Shown here: one piece after another, positions 1 to 5,072 of the stretch | Numbering within the stretch: the stretch's first letter is position 1 | Layout: the number at the start of each line of letters is the position of its first letter | Source: Syntrophorhabdus sp. | Lineage (GTDB): Bacteria > Desulfobacterota > BSN033 > UBA1163 | Direction: 5' to 3' | DNA: 5,548 nucleotides | Assembly (NCBI GenBank): GCA_020724025.1 | Contig: DYHU01000047.1 | Location: 4,559-10,106, forward strand | The notes under the pieces: model-generated | What the model saw: the letters and a program-made list of their open reading frames with translations, nothing else | Told to the model about the DNA's origin: nothing | The model's database searches: none | Program-made: the position numbers and the translations under genes

Positions 1-890
1 TTCAGGCGGCGGATTTCCCGGTGAAAGAGGTCCAGGTCATCATTCCCTGGGCAGCCGGAGGAGCAACAGACCTGATCTTCCGCGCCTTGGCCGCTACGAC
101 AGGGAAATATCTCGGGAAAGCGGTAGTCATAGTCAACCGCCCTGGTGGAGGAAGCGCGGTTGGCTATACGGAAGGGATGCAGGCTAAACCTGACGGCTAC
201 ACATTGACCTCGGCGGTGACGCCTCTTACGATCCTCCCTCATCAGGTTTCAACCGCCTATACCTACAAAAACTTTGAACCGATTATCAATGTGGTCAGCG
301 ACCCATCCATGTTCTTGGTGAGGGCAGATGCTCCCTGGAAGAGTCTCAAGGAGTTTTTAGACTTTGCTAAGAAGAACCCTGACATGATCACTGTCGGAAA
401 CTCAGGTGCTGGTGGAGGAGTTCATCTCGTTGCCCTTGCCTTTGAGAAGGCGGCCGGCGTGAAGTTTAACCATATCCCATTTTCCGGTGGAGGACCTTCC
501 GTGACCGCCATTCTCGGAGGCCATGTCAATGCTGTTTCGGTCTCCCCTCCTGAGGGGATTGAACATGTGAAAGCAGGAAAATTGAAGATCGTCGCCCTCT
601 TTGCTGAAAAGAGATTTGAACTCTTTCCTGATGTTCCAACAGTAAAGGAGCAGGGAATCGATTTTGTCATGGGGATGTGGCGTGGGCTGATCGCACCTAA
701 AGGCACACCCGCTGATGTGATTAAAAAGCTAAACGACGCCTTCAAACAGGGCATGGACGATCCTGCTTTCAGGAAGAATGCCAGGGACATGGCGGTCAAC
801 CTCTCCTACCTTGGACCGGATGCCTTTGGAAAACTAATGGCTAACGACCATGAGTTCTTTGGCAAATTGGTCAAGGAGATTAAAAAATGA
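1..890 (+). CDS. TTT-family (Bug/TctC-like) periplasmic solute-binding receptor, 5' partial
   Basis: This is the extracytoplasmic receptor of a tripartite tricarboxylate transporter; such proteins bind small carboxylates in the periplasm and pass them to TctA/TctB membrane subunits. The frame is open from base 3 and reads QAADFPVKEVQV. The GTG at 21 is therefore an internal Val, and the true start lies upstream. The 295 visible residues, against about 320 for the family, mean that little more than the signal peptide is missing; the ADFP segment looks like the start of the mature protein. Family landmarks, in visible residue numbers, are the ligand loop PWAAGGATD (15-23), NRPGGGSAVG (45-54), DGY (64-66), GNSGAGGGVH (132-141) and HIPFSGGGP followed by an LGGHVN segment (157-176). 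The stop is TGA at 888-890. No tctA or tctB follows, so it is an orphan receptor or the last gene of an upstream cluster. Ligand unknown; family assignment is secure. Confidence 0.93.
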   Translation, partial: QAADFPVKEVQVIIPWAAGGATDLIFRALAATTGKYLGKAVVIVNRPGGGSAVGYTEGMQAKPDGYTLTSAVTPLTILPHQVSTAYTYKNFEPIINVVSDPSMFLVRADAPWKSLKEFLDFAKKNPDMITVGNSGAGGGVHLVALAFEKAAGVKFNHIPFSGGGPSVTAILGGHVNAVSVSPPEGIEHVKAGKLKIVALFAEKRFELFPDVPTVKEQGIDFVMGMWRGLIAPKGTPADVIKKLNDAFKQGMDDPAFRKNARDMAVNLSYLGPDAFGKLMANDHEFFGKLVKEIKK

Positions 891-916
891 TCGTTTCGTA
901 AAAAGTCTGCCGATCT

Positions 917-985
917 GTCACTCCTGCGAAAGCAGAAGTCTACAAATATTTGAATTCACTGGATTCCCGTTTTCACGGGAATGAC
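917..985. repeat. Hairpin-ended intergenic repeat, degraded copy A
   Basis: This 69-bp element begins GTCACTCC and ends GGAATGAC. Its left arm is a hairpin with a GAAA loop and one mismatch (CTCCTGC/GCAGAAG). Its right arm is a perfect hairpin (ATTCCCGT, loop TTTC, ACGGGAAT). The ends are inverted relative to each other. It is related to the better-preserved copy at 2102-2188, sharing the GCGAAAGCAG core and the CACTGGATTCCCG stretch, while the middles differ. No run of T follows the right hairpin, so it is not an obvious intrinsic terminator. Repeats of this kind are common between genes in many proteobacterial genomes and are probably non-autonomous or REP-like. It occupies most of the 165-bp space after the Bug receptor gene. 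Confidence 0.75.
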
Positions 986-999
986 GTTAATGGGCTCAA

Positions 1000-1030
1000 T
1001 TGGACTTTTTACGATTTTATCAAAGATTAT
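1000..1030 (+). promoter_or_regulatory. Possible sigma70-type promoter for the lipoprotein receptor gene
   Basis: TTGGAC at 1000-1005 resembles a -35 box. GATTAT at 1025-1030 resembles a -10 box (4 of 6 matches), but the 19-bp spacing is long. The surrounding DNA is AT-rich and lies between repeat copy A and the ribosome binding site at 1041-1048. The 165-bp gap makes a promoter here reasonable, but the boxes are weak and could be chance. Confidence 0.22.
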
Positions 1031-1055
1031 TTAATTCAGAAAGGAGGGTAAGAAA

Positions 1056-2054
1056 ATGAAGGTTATTAAATTGGGTTTTATTCTGTCAATGATGGCTCTG
1101 GTTTGTTTCCTCTTCGCATGTGCCAGCACGGCTCCAACAGTCAAGCCAGAGGAGAAGAAAACAACGATTCGTATCGGAAGTCCGTTTAAAGCAGGCCATA
1201 TCCTCGTGGTTGCCGCTGAAAAGTTCAAAGAACTGGTAGAAAAGGGAAGCGGTGGGAGGATTGCGGTTGTTGTGGACGCGGGAGTTAAGTCAGAAGAAGA
1301 AATTAACGATTTGTGTAGCAAAGGGATGATTGAAATGCAATCCAATGGACACCGGGCCCTTGAGATATTTGGGGCCCAGTATTTCTTCCTTAATGCACCT
1401 TATGTCTTTAAGGATTTCGGCCACGTCATGAGGGTCTGGGAAGGAAATATTGGAAAGAAGGCGCGAGAGCAGGTGGAGAAAACCGGAAATGTGAAGTATC
1501 TTGAGCTTGTCTCAAGAGGGCTCCGCCAGACCACATCGAAAAAACCTCTCTATACCCCAGCCGATGTCTACGGATTAAAGCTTCGACTGCCAACGGTGAA
1601 GACCTGGATTGCCGTTTGGAAAGAGATGGAAACAGAACCTATACCAATCCCTCTTCCTCAACTCTATCAATCTTTGAAGGAAGGCAAGGCGGAGGCATCA
1701 GAGGGTGATCTGGGACAGGTTGCCTCCTTTAAGCTGGATGAAGTTCAAACATATCTCACCATTACGAATCACCTTGTCCAGACCGGAGGGATCATGATCA
1801 ACAAAACCTTCTTTGACGGATTGTCAAAGGGGGACCAGAATTTGATTTTGAAGGCCGCTAAAGAAGCCGCCAATTGGGCCAACGAGAAGATGAAGAATGA
1901 TGAACTCAAACTTCTCATCGACTTACAGCGCAAGGGAATGCAGGTAATTATCCCTGATGCCGATATGTTTAGGGAGAAAGCAAAACCCGCTGTTGAAGGA
2001 CTCTTCAAGACGGAATGGCCAGTGACGACCTGGAAAGAGATTTTGGCGCAGTAG
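1056..2054 (+). CDS. TRAP transporter DctP-family solute-binding lipoprotein (divergent)
   Basis: Predicted TRAP receptor of 332 residues, a normal DctP length, that binds a solute outside the cytoplasmic membrane for delivery to a DctQM-type pair. The start is ATG 1056, preceded by AAGGAGGG at 1041-1048. The N-terminus is a lipoprotein signal: MKVIK, a hydrophobic stretch, then lipobox L-F-A-C with the acceptor Cys22. A Pro/Lys-rich linker (about 27-36) precedes the first lobe, which begins TIRIGSP. The DctP core is visible as FFLNAPYVFKD (110-120), GLRQTTSKKP (155-164) and YGLKLRLP (172-179), with Arg177 at the place of the carboxylate-clamping Arg. It continues with PIPLPQLYQSLKEG (197-210) and the ITNHLVQTGGIMINK segment. 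Where ordinary DctP proteins have V-D-G-x-E-N, this one reads AEASEGD (212-218), so its pocket probably differs. Pocket and anchoring are unlike those of the second receptor at 3498. It stands alone, bracketed by two copies of an intergenic repeat, and the cognate membrane subunits are uncertain. Confidence 0.88.
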   Translation: MKVIKLGFILSMMALVCFLFACASTAPTVKPEEKKTTIRIGSPFKAGHILVVAAEKFKELVEKGSGGRIAVVVDAGVKSEEEINDLCSKGMIEMQSNGHRALEIFGAQYFFLNAPYVFKDFGHVMRVWEGNIGKKAREQVEKTGNVKYLELVSRGLRQTTSKKPLYTPADVYGLKLRLPTVKTWIAVWKEMETEPIPIPLPQLYQSLKEGKAEASEGDLGQVASFKLDEVQTYLTITNHLVQTGGIMINKTFFDGLSKGDQNLILKAAKEAANWANEKMKNDELKLLIDLQRKGMQVIIPDADMFREKAKPAVEGLFKTEWPVTTWKEILAQ

Positions 2055-2101
2055 CTCTATCAGGCAGAGGCGCTTTAGAAGTTTTACAGTTACCACTCCC
2101 T

Positions 2102-2188
2102 GTCATTCCTGCGAAAGCAGGAATCCAGGAATTGAAGGGCTTCAAATCTTCATGAAAGCCACTGGATTCCCGCCTGCGCGGGAATGAC
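2102..2188. repeat. Hairpin-ended intergenic repeat, intact copy B
   Basis: This 87-bp element runs from GTCATTCC to GGAATGAC. Both arms are perfect hairpins: ATTCCTGC-GAAA-GCAGGAAT on the left and ATTCCCGC-CTGC-GCGGGAAT on the right. The arms, extended by CCAG and CTGG, are inverted relative to each other, giving a MITE-like or REP-like layout. Read on the minus strand it gives the familiar spurious peptide pattern FPRRRESS...WIPAFAGMT. It shares end sequences and orientation with the degraded copy at 917-985. It sits in the 220-bp space between the lipoprotein receptor and the M24-like gene; the remaining bases (2189-2263) show nothing recognisable. No T-run follows, so terminator function is doubtful. 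Confidence 0.85.
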
Positions 2189-2274
2189 AATCTTAATTGT
2201 CCATGCTTTTTCATCGTTCGAACCTGCCTGTCGGTAGGAAGAGGGAGGAATAAGGTGGGAGGCAAGGAGAAACA

Positions 2275-3393
2275 ATGGCGTTAAATGATGAAATTAAAGA
2301 AAAAGAGAGAAGGGTTAGAGAGTTTCTTAAATCAAAAGGCTTGAAAGGGGTACTCCTTAAACGTCAAGCAAACTTTTCCTGGATGACGGGGGGTGGCCTC
2401 AATCTAGTTGGAATTGCTACGGAGATGGGAGCCACCTCCCTTCTCATCACTGAGGACTCGAAATATGTTATCTCAAACAATATCGAAGCTCCCCGGATGA
2501 TTGAAGAAGAACACCTGGAGAGTCAGGGATTTATTGTAAAAACTTTTCCCTGGCATGAGGATCAGGAAAACACCATCATAAAAGAGCTGACCGGAGAAGG
2601 TCCTGTGGGAAGCGATGTCCCTTTCCCCAATGCGGTGACGCTCACAGAGGATATCGCAAGGCTCCGTTACTCGTTGACTCCTGAAGAACTGGAGCGATAC
2701 CGCTGGCTGGGAGAGAAGGTCTCCCTGGCGCTGGAGAAGACACTGATCGAGACGGAAAAGGGGGAGAAGGAATCTGGGGTGGTGGGAAGACTGTGCAATG
2801 AATTCTGGAAAGACCGAATCGACCCTATCACCTTAATGTCCGCTGCCGATGATCGAATATCTAAATTCCGCCACCCCATCCCAACTGAAAGAAGGATTGA
2901 AAAATACTTGATGGTTTCTGCCAATGCGAGAAAATGGGGCCTTATCGTCTCGCTCACCCGTTTTGTTTACTTTGGGAAACTGCCCAAAGAGCTGAGAGAA
3001 AAGTATGAAGCCAATGTCTTTATTGATTGCGCCATGATGGCTCACACCCGGCCAGGATTTCCTGTAAAGGAAGTCTTTCAAAAGGGGATCGATGCCTATA
3101 AAGAAAAAGGATATCCGGAGGAATGGAGACTTCATCATCAGGGTGGCTCCATCGGCTATACGGGCAGGGATTATAGAGTCACCTTTAAAACCCCAGATAT
3201 CATTCAGGAGAATCAGGCCTTTACCTGGAACCCATCCATCACCGGGACAAAATCAGAGGATACCATCCTGGCGACCTCAAAGGGTCTGGAAATGATCACC
3301 CGCCCCATCCTCTACCCTACTCTTTCTTTATCAGTGGCAGGCATCTCTTTTAAACGGCCGGCCATTTTGGAGAAGGAAGGAGGTGGTGATTAG
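2275..3393 (+). CDS. M24 (creatinase/prolidase-fold) family protein, probable metal-free hydrolase or pseudoenzyme
   Basis: Cytoplasmic protein of 372 residues with the two-domain layout of aminopeptidase P, prolidase and creatinase: an N-terminal creatinase-like domain (about 1-125) and a C-terminal pita-bread domain (about 135-365). There is no signal peptide. ATG 2275 follows AAGGAG (2264-2269). Aligning the motifs by eye, FRHPIP (198-203) matches the PHxxP region with its His, kept here as His200. VSANA (214-218) replaces I-D-x-G-A, VSLTR (225-229) replaces S-D-I-T-R, HHQGGSIGY (287-295) replaces the H-x-x-x-H-G-I-G motif with Gly291 at the ligand position, and TWNP (317-320) replaces T-I-E-P. 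Only SEDT with Glu328 is retained. Four of the five usual dinuclear-metal ligands therefore appear lost, so ordinary Xaa-Pro peptidase activity is unlikely. Creatinase and the ectoine hydrolase DoeA/EutD show that this fold can cleave C-N bonds without that metal site. Its place before dctPQM suggests it acts on an imported compound. Fold assignment is firm; reaction and substrate are unknown. Confidence 0.87.
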   Translation: MALNDEIKEKERRVREFLKSKGLKGVLLKRQANFSWMTGGGLNLVGIATEMGATSLLITEDSKYVISNNIEAPRMIEEEHLESQGFIVKTFPWHEDQENTIIKELTGEGPVGSDVPFPNAVTLTEDIARLRYSLTPEELERYRWLGEKVSLALEKTLIETEKGEKESGVVGRLCNEFWKDRIDPITLMSAADDRISKFRHPIPTERRIEKYLMVSANARKWGLIVSLTRFVYFGKLPKELREKYEANVFIDCAMMAHTRPGFPVKEVFQKGIDAYKEKGYPEEWRLHHQGGSIGYTGRDYRVTFKTPDIIQENQAFTWNPSITGTKSEDTILATSKGLEMITRPILYPTLSLSVAGISFKRPAILEKEGGGD

Positions 3394-3399
3394 TTTGGT

Positions 3400-3428
3400 G
3401 TATGGAACGGTTTGAAACCGTTCCATAC
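3400..3428. repeat. 29-bp perfect palindrome
   Basis: GTATGGAACGGTTT (3400-3413) and its exact reverse complement AAACCGTTCCATAC (3415-3428) are separated by a single G. It begins 7 bp after the stop of the M24-like gene. As RNA it would form a very stable hairpin with a small loop. No T-run follows, so it is not a standard terminator. It may be a REP-like repeat, an mRNA-stabilising or processing hairpin between the M24-like and dctP cistrons, or an operator for a dimeric regulator. The symmetry is certain; the function is not known. Confidence 0.8.
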
Positions 3429-3478
3429 GGAGTTCGGAGTTTTAATCTGAAATCTTCAATCTGCAATCTGAAATCTAA
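3428..3478. repeat. Heptanucleotide tandem array
   Basis: Five consecutive 7-bp units share AATCT and differ in the last two bases: AATCTGA, AATCTTC, AATCTGC, AATCTGA, AATCTAA (3444-3478). Two exact CGGAGTT units (3428-3441) precede them, separated by TT. The array overlaps the palindrome by one base and ends 4 bp before the dctP ribosome binding site. Short 7-bp arrays between genes are known from several bacterial groups. Copy number could vary and shift spacing in the dctP leader, but no effect can be shown from sequence. Confidence 0.75.
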
Positions 3479-3482
3479 TATT

Positions 3483-3491
3483 AAGGAGGGG
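3483..3491 (+). promoter_or_regulatory. Strong ribosome binding site that fixes the dctP start
   Basis: AAGGAGGGG lies 6 bp before ATG 3498. The codons that follow the ATG give a textbook signal peptide. This rules out the in-frame ATG at 3402, which lies inside the palindrome, has no such site, and would read through the tandem array. Confidence 0.85.
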
Positions 3492-3497
3492 TTAAAG

Positions 3498-4496
3498 ATG
3501 AAAAAGATTTGTTTGGTTATTAGCCTTTCTTTGTTATTGGCCATCTTTGCATCCTCTGCTTTTGCTCAAAAGGTGACCCTCCGTTACGGTCATGCGAATG
3601 CAGTCACTTATCCTTATCATATAGCAGGGCTTGCCTTTGCAAAGGCGGTTGAGGAGAAGTCAAAGGGCACATTGGAAGTCAAAATTTTCCCAATGGGACA
3701 ACTCGGAGGAGAAAGAGATATCACAGAAGGACTCCAGCTGGGGACAATCGATCTTCAAGGAACCTCTCTGGGGGTTACAGGAACTTTCGTCAAGGTCCTC
3801 AACATTTACAACCTTCCGTTTATCTTCAAAGGCCCAGATCACTTCATGAAGGTTACCCATGGGCCGATTGGGGAATGGGTGCTAAAGGAAGTGATCAAAG
3901 AGGGTGAAAAGGTCAACTTAAAACCACTCTCCATTGCTGGGCCTGCTTTTCGCGTTCCAATGAACAATATCAGACCCATCAACAAATTGGAGGATTTCAA
4001 GGGGCTTAAGATTCGGACGATGGAGGTCCCCCTTCATAAAGATGCCTATAAGGCCCTTGGGACGAGTCCTACGCCACTCCCCTTCGGAGAGCTCTATACA
4101 GCCCTCCAGACCGGAGTGGTCGACGGAAATGAAAATGGGCCTGCCACATTGGAGGCCATGAAGTTCTATGAAGTTCAGAAATATGTCACCTACTTACCCG
4201 TCCTTTCCAACGGCGGAGCTTTCCTGATGAGCTTCAAGACGTTCAACAAACTTTCCCCTGAACATCAGAAAGTGATTGTCGAGAGTATTCCGGCTTGGAC
4301 CAAGGCTATGGATGATGAATGCTTGAGGCAAGATAAAGAGGCTTTGGCTAAAATGGAAGCCAAAGGGACGAAGATCAATTATATTAAGGACCTTAAACCC
4401 TATATCGATGCCACTGCATCGGTTCGAGCCGAAGCGACAAAGGCATGGCCTAAGGAATGGGCGGATATGGCAGATAAAATTTTAAAGCTTGATTGA
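3498..4496 (+). CDS. dctP: TRAP transporter periplasmic receptor DctP
   Basis: Soluble periplasmic solute receptor of 332 residues for the DctQM membrane pair encoded directly downstream; it captures an organic anion and gives the transporter its specificity. The start is ATG 3498. Residues 1-23 form a type I signal peptide: MKK, a hydrophobic core, and AFA before Gln24. The mature protein shows the standard DctP order: VTLRYGHANA (26-35), KIFPMGQLGGERD (62-74), LGTIDL (81-86), NLPFIFKG (105-112), FRVPMNN (151-157) and FKGLKIRTM (167-175), with Arg173 as the conserved carboxylate-binding Arg. These are followed by TPLPFGELYTALQTGVVDGNEN (about 192-213) and LSPEHQK (262-268). All family motifs are intact, so it is very probably functional. 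It is the first gene of the dctPQM operon and lies 104 bp after the M24-like gene. A structured G-rich spacer separates it from dctQ, which could let the receptor be made in excess. The motifs do not reveal the ligand. Confidence 0.95.
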   Translation: MKKICLVISLSLLLAIFASSAFAQKVTLRYGHANAVTYPYHIAGLAFAKAVEEKSKGTLEVKIFPMGQLGGERDITEGLQLGTIDLQGTSLGVTGTFVKVLNIYNLPFIFKGPDHFMKVTHGPIGEWVLKEVIKEGEKVNLKPLSIAGPAFRVPMNNIRPINKLEDFKGLKIRTMEVPLHKDAYKALGTSPTPLPFGELYTALQTGVVDGNENGPATLEAMKFYEVQKYVTYLPVLSNGGAFLMSFKTFNKLSPEHQKVIVESIPAWTKAMDDECLRQDKEALAKMEAKGTKINYIKDLKPYIDATASVRAEATKAWPKEWADMADKILKLD

Positions 4497-4509
4497 TTCC
4501 CCTCTCCTG

Positions 4510-4534
4510 CCCTCCCCCTTTAGATGGGGGAGGG
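4510..4534 (+). other. GC-rich hairpin between dctP and dctQ
   Basis: CCCTCCCCC (4510-4518) pairs perfectly with GGGGGAGGG (4526-4534) around a 7-base TTTAGAT loop. Further C-rich bases to the left and G-rich bases to the right could extend the pairing. The stem begins 14 bp after the dctP stop. No T-run follows, so full termination is not predicted. A stem here would fit protection of dctP mRNA 3' ends or damped expression of dctQM. The C-rich/G-rich layout also resembles a widespread type of intergenic repeat. Confidence 0.65.
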
Positions 4535-4546
4535 TGAGGGTGGGGG
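4526..4546 (+). other. Canonical G-quadruplex motif in the dctQ leader
   Basis: On the coding strand four G-runs of 5, 3, 3 and 5 are separated by loops A, TGA and T, which fits the G3+N1-7 pattern with very short loops. It ends 4 bp before the dctQ ribosome binding site. It uses the right arm of the hairpin at 4510-4534, so the two folds would be mutually exclusive. The motif is seen directly; folding in vivo is inference. Confidence 0.6.
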
Positions 4547-4550
4547 TGAC

Positions 4551-4556
4551 AAGGGA
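4551..4556 (+). promoter_or_regulatory. Weak ribosome binding site supporting the dctQ start
   Basis: AAGGGA lies 7 bp before ATG 4564. It favours the 168-residue DctQ over a longer reading from a TTG at 4489, which would translate the whole C-rich/G-rich hairpin and overlap the end of dctP. Confidence 0.55.
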
Positions 4557-4563
4557 AAAAAGG

Positions 4564-5070
4564 ATGTCCTATTTTGTTCATCAACTCAATCGATTCGGAA
4601 ATCTCTTAGAAAAGATTCTTTCCGCATTTGTCGGCGTTGCCCTGGCAGGATTTGCAGCCACGGTCATCGTGGAGGTCTTCTTCCGATATTTTCTTGGATT
4701 CTCACTTTATTGGTCAAACGAATTGGCGACTTACCTTTTCATCTACTTAGTCTTTTTCGGGGGAAGTGTTGCCCTCAAACGCGGAGAACTCATCAATGTC
4801 GCCTTTATTAAAGAAAGACTTCCCCTGAAATGGAAAAAAGGGGCAACCTTCTTTGTCTTTCTCATCATGTTAGCTTTTTCTGTAATGGCCTCTGCTTTCT
4901 CCACCATCTTAATTCAGACCAGTATCAAAACTAAGACCGTCAGCCCGGCCATGCTCATTCCCATGGCTCTTATCTATCTCCCCATCTTTCTTGGATTTGG
5001 ATTCTTAGCCTTTTTCTCTTTCATGGGGCTCATCAACACGACTCTTCGTTGGGAAGTGAAGGAGAGATAG
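4564..5070 (+). CDS. dctQ: TRAP transporter small membrane subunit DctQ
   Basis: Four-helix inner-membrane subunit of the TRAP transporter, needed together with DctM for ion-coupled solute import. From ATG 4564 it has 168 residues, the usual size. Hydrophobic segments lie at about 17-38, 54-70, 94-116 and 130-154. The family signature is clear: VEVFFRYFLG (36-45), then LYWSNELATYLFIY (48-61), matching the typical F-R-Y...W-S-E-E-L-A-R-Y pattern with Asn52 in place of the first Glu. It continues with FFGGSVALKRGELINV (64-79), where the basic loop follows helix 2. An in-frame TTG at 4489 would add 25 residues read from hairpin DNA and is not believed. The gene ends 2 bp before dctM, so the two are almost certainly translated together. 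It follows dctP and shares its direction. Confidence 0.92.
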   Translation: MSYFVHQLNRFGNLLEKILSAFVGVALAGFAATVIVEVFFRYFLGFSLYWSNELATYLFIYLVFFGGSVALKRGELINVAFIKERLPLKWKKGATFFVFLIMLAFSVMASAFSTILIQTSIKTKTVSPAMLIPMALIYLPIFLGFGFLAFFSFMGLINTTLRWEVKER

Positions 5071-5072
5071 AA

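Noticed and set aside
21..890. Complete Bug receptor gene starting at GTG 21
   Set aside because: The frame is open upstream to the window edge and reads a typical mature N-terminus (AADFPVK); starting at 21 would leave a periplasmic receptor with no signal peptide.
917..985. Intrinsic terminator after the Bug receptor gene
   Set aside because: The right-arm hairpin is good but is followed by GACGTTAATGG rather than a T-run, and the sequence is better explained as a repeat copy.
2005..2265. 86-codon open frame on the minus strand
   Set aside because: Most of its sequence is the reverse reading of repeat copy B (FPRRRESS...WIPAFAGMT); it overlaps the 3' end of the lipoprotein receptor gene and shows no protein family.
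3444..3478. CRISPR-like array
   Set aside because: The units are 7 bp with no spacers, so it is a simple tandem repeat.
3402..3497. N-terminal extension of dctP from an upstream in-frame ATG
   Set aside because: It would translate the palindrome and the 7-bp array, lacks a ribosome binding site, and would bury the signal peptide; ATG 3498 has a strong site and a normal signal peptide.
3350..3544. 64-codon open frame on the minus strand
   Set aside because: It reads the 7-bp array and palindrome backwards and overlaps the ends of two well-supported genes.
4489..4563. N-terminal extension of dctQ from a TTG codon
   Set aside because: The added 25 residues come from hairpin and G-rich repeat DNA (PSPFRWGRVRVG type), which is a known source of false coding sequence, and the start would overlap dctP without a suitable ribosome binding site.
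4524..4811. 95-codon open frame on the plus strand in another frame of dctQ
   Set aside because: It lies inside dctQ, begins in the G-rich spacer and has no recognisable features, while the DctQ frame matches its family throughout.
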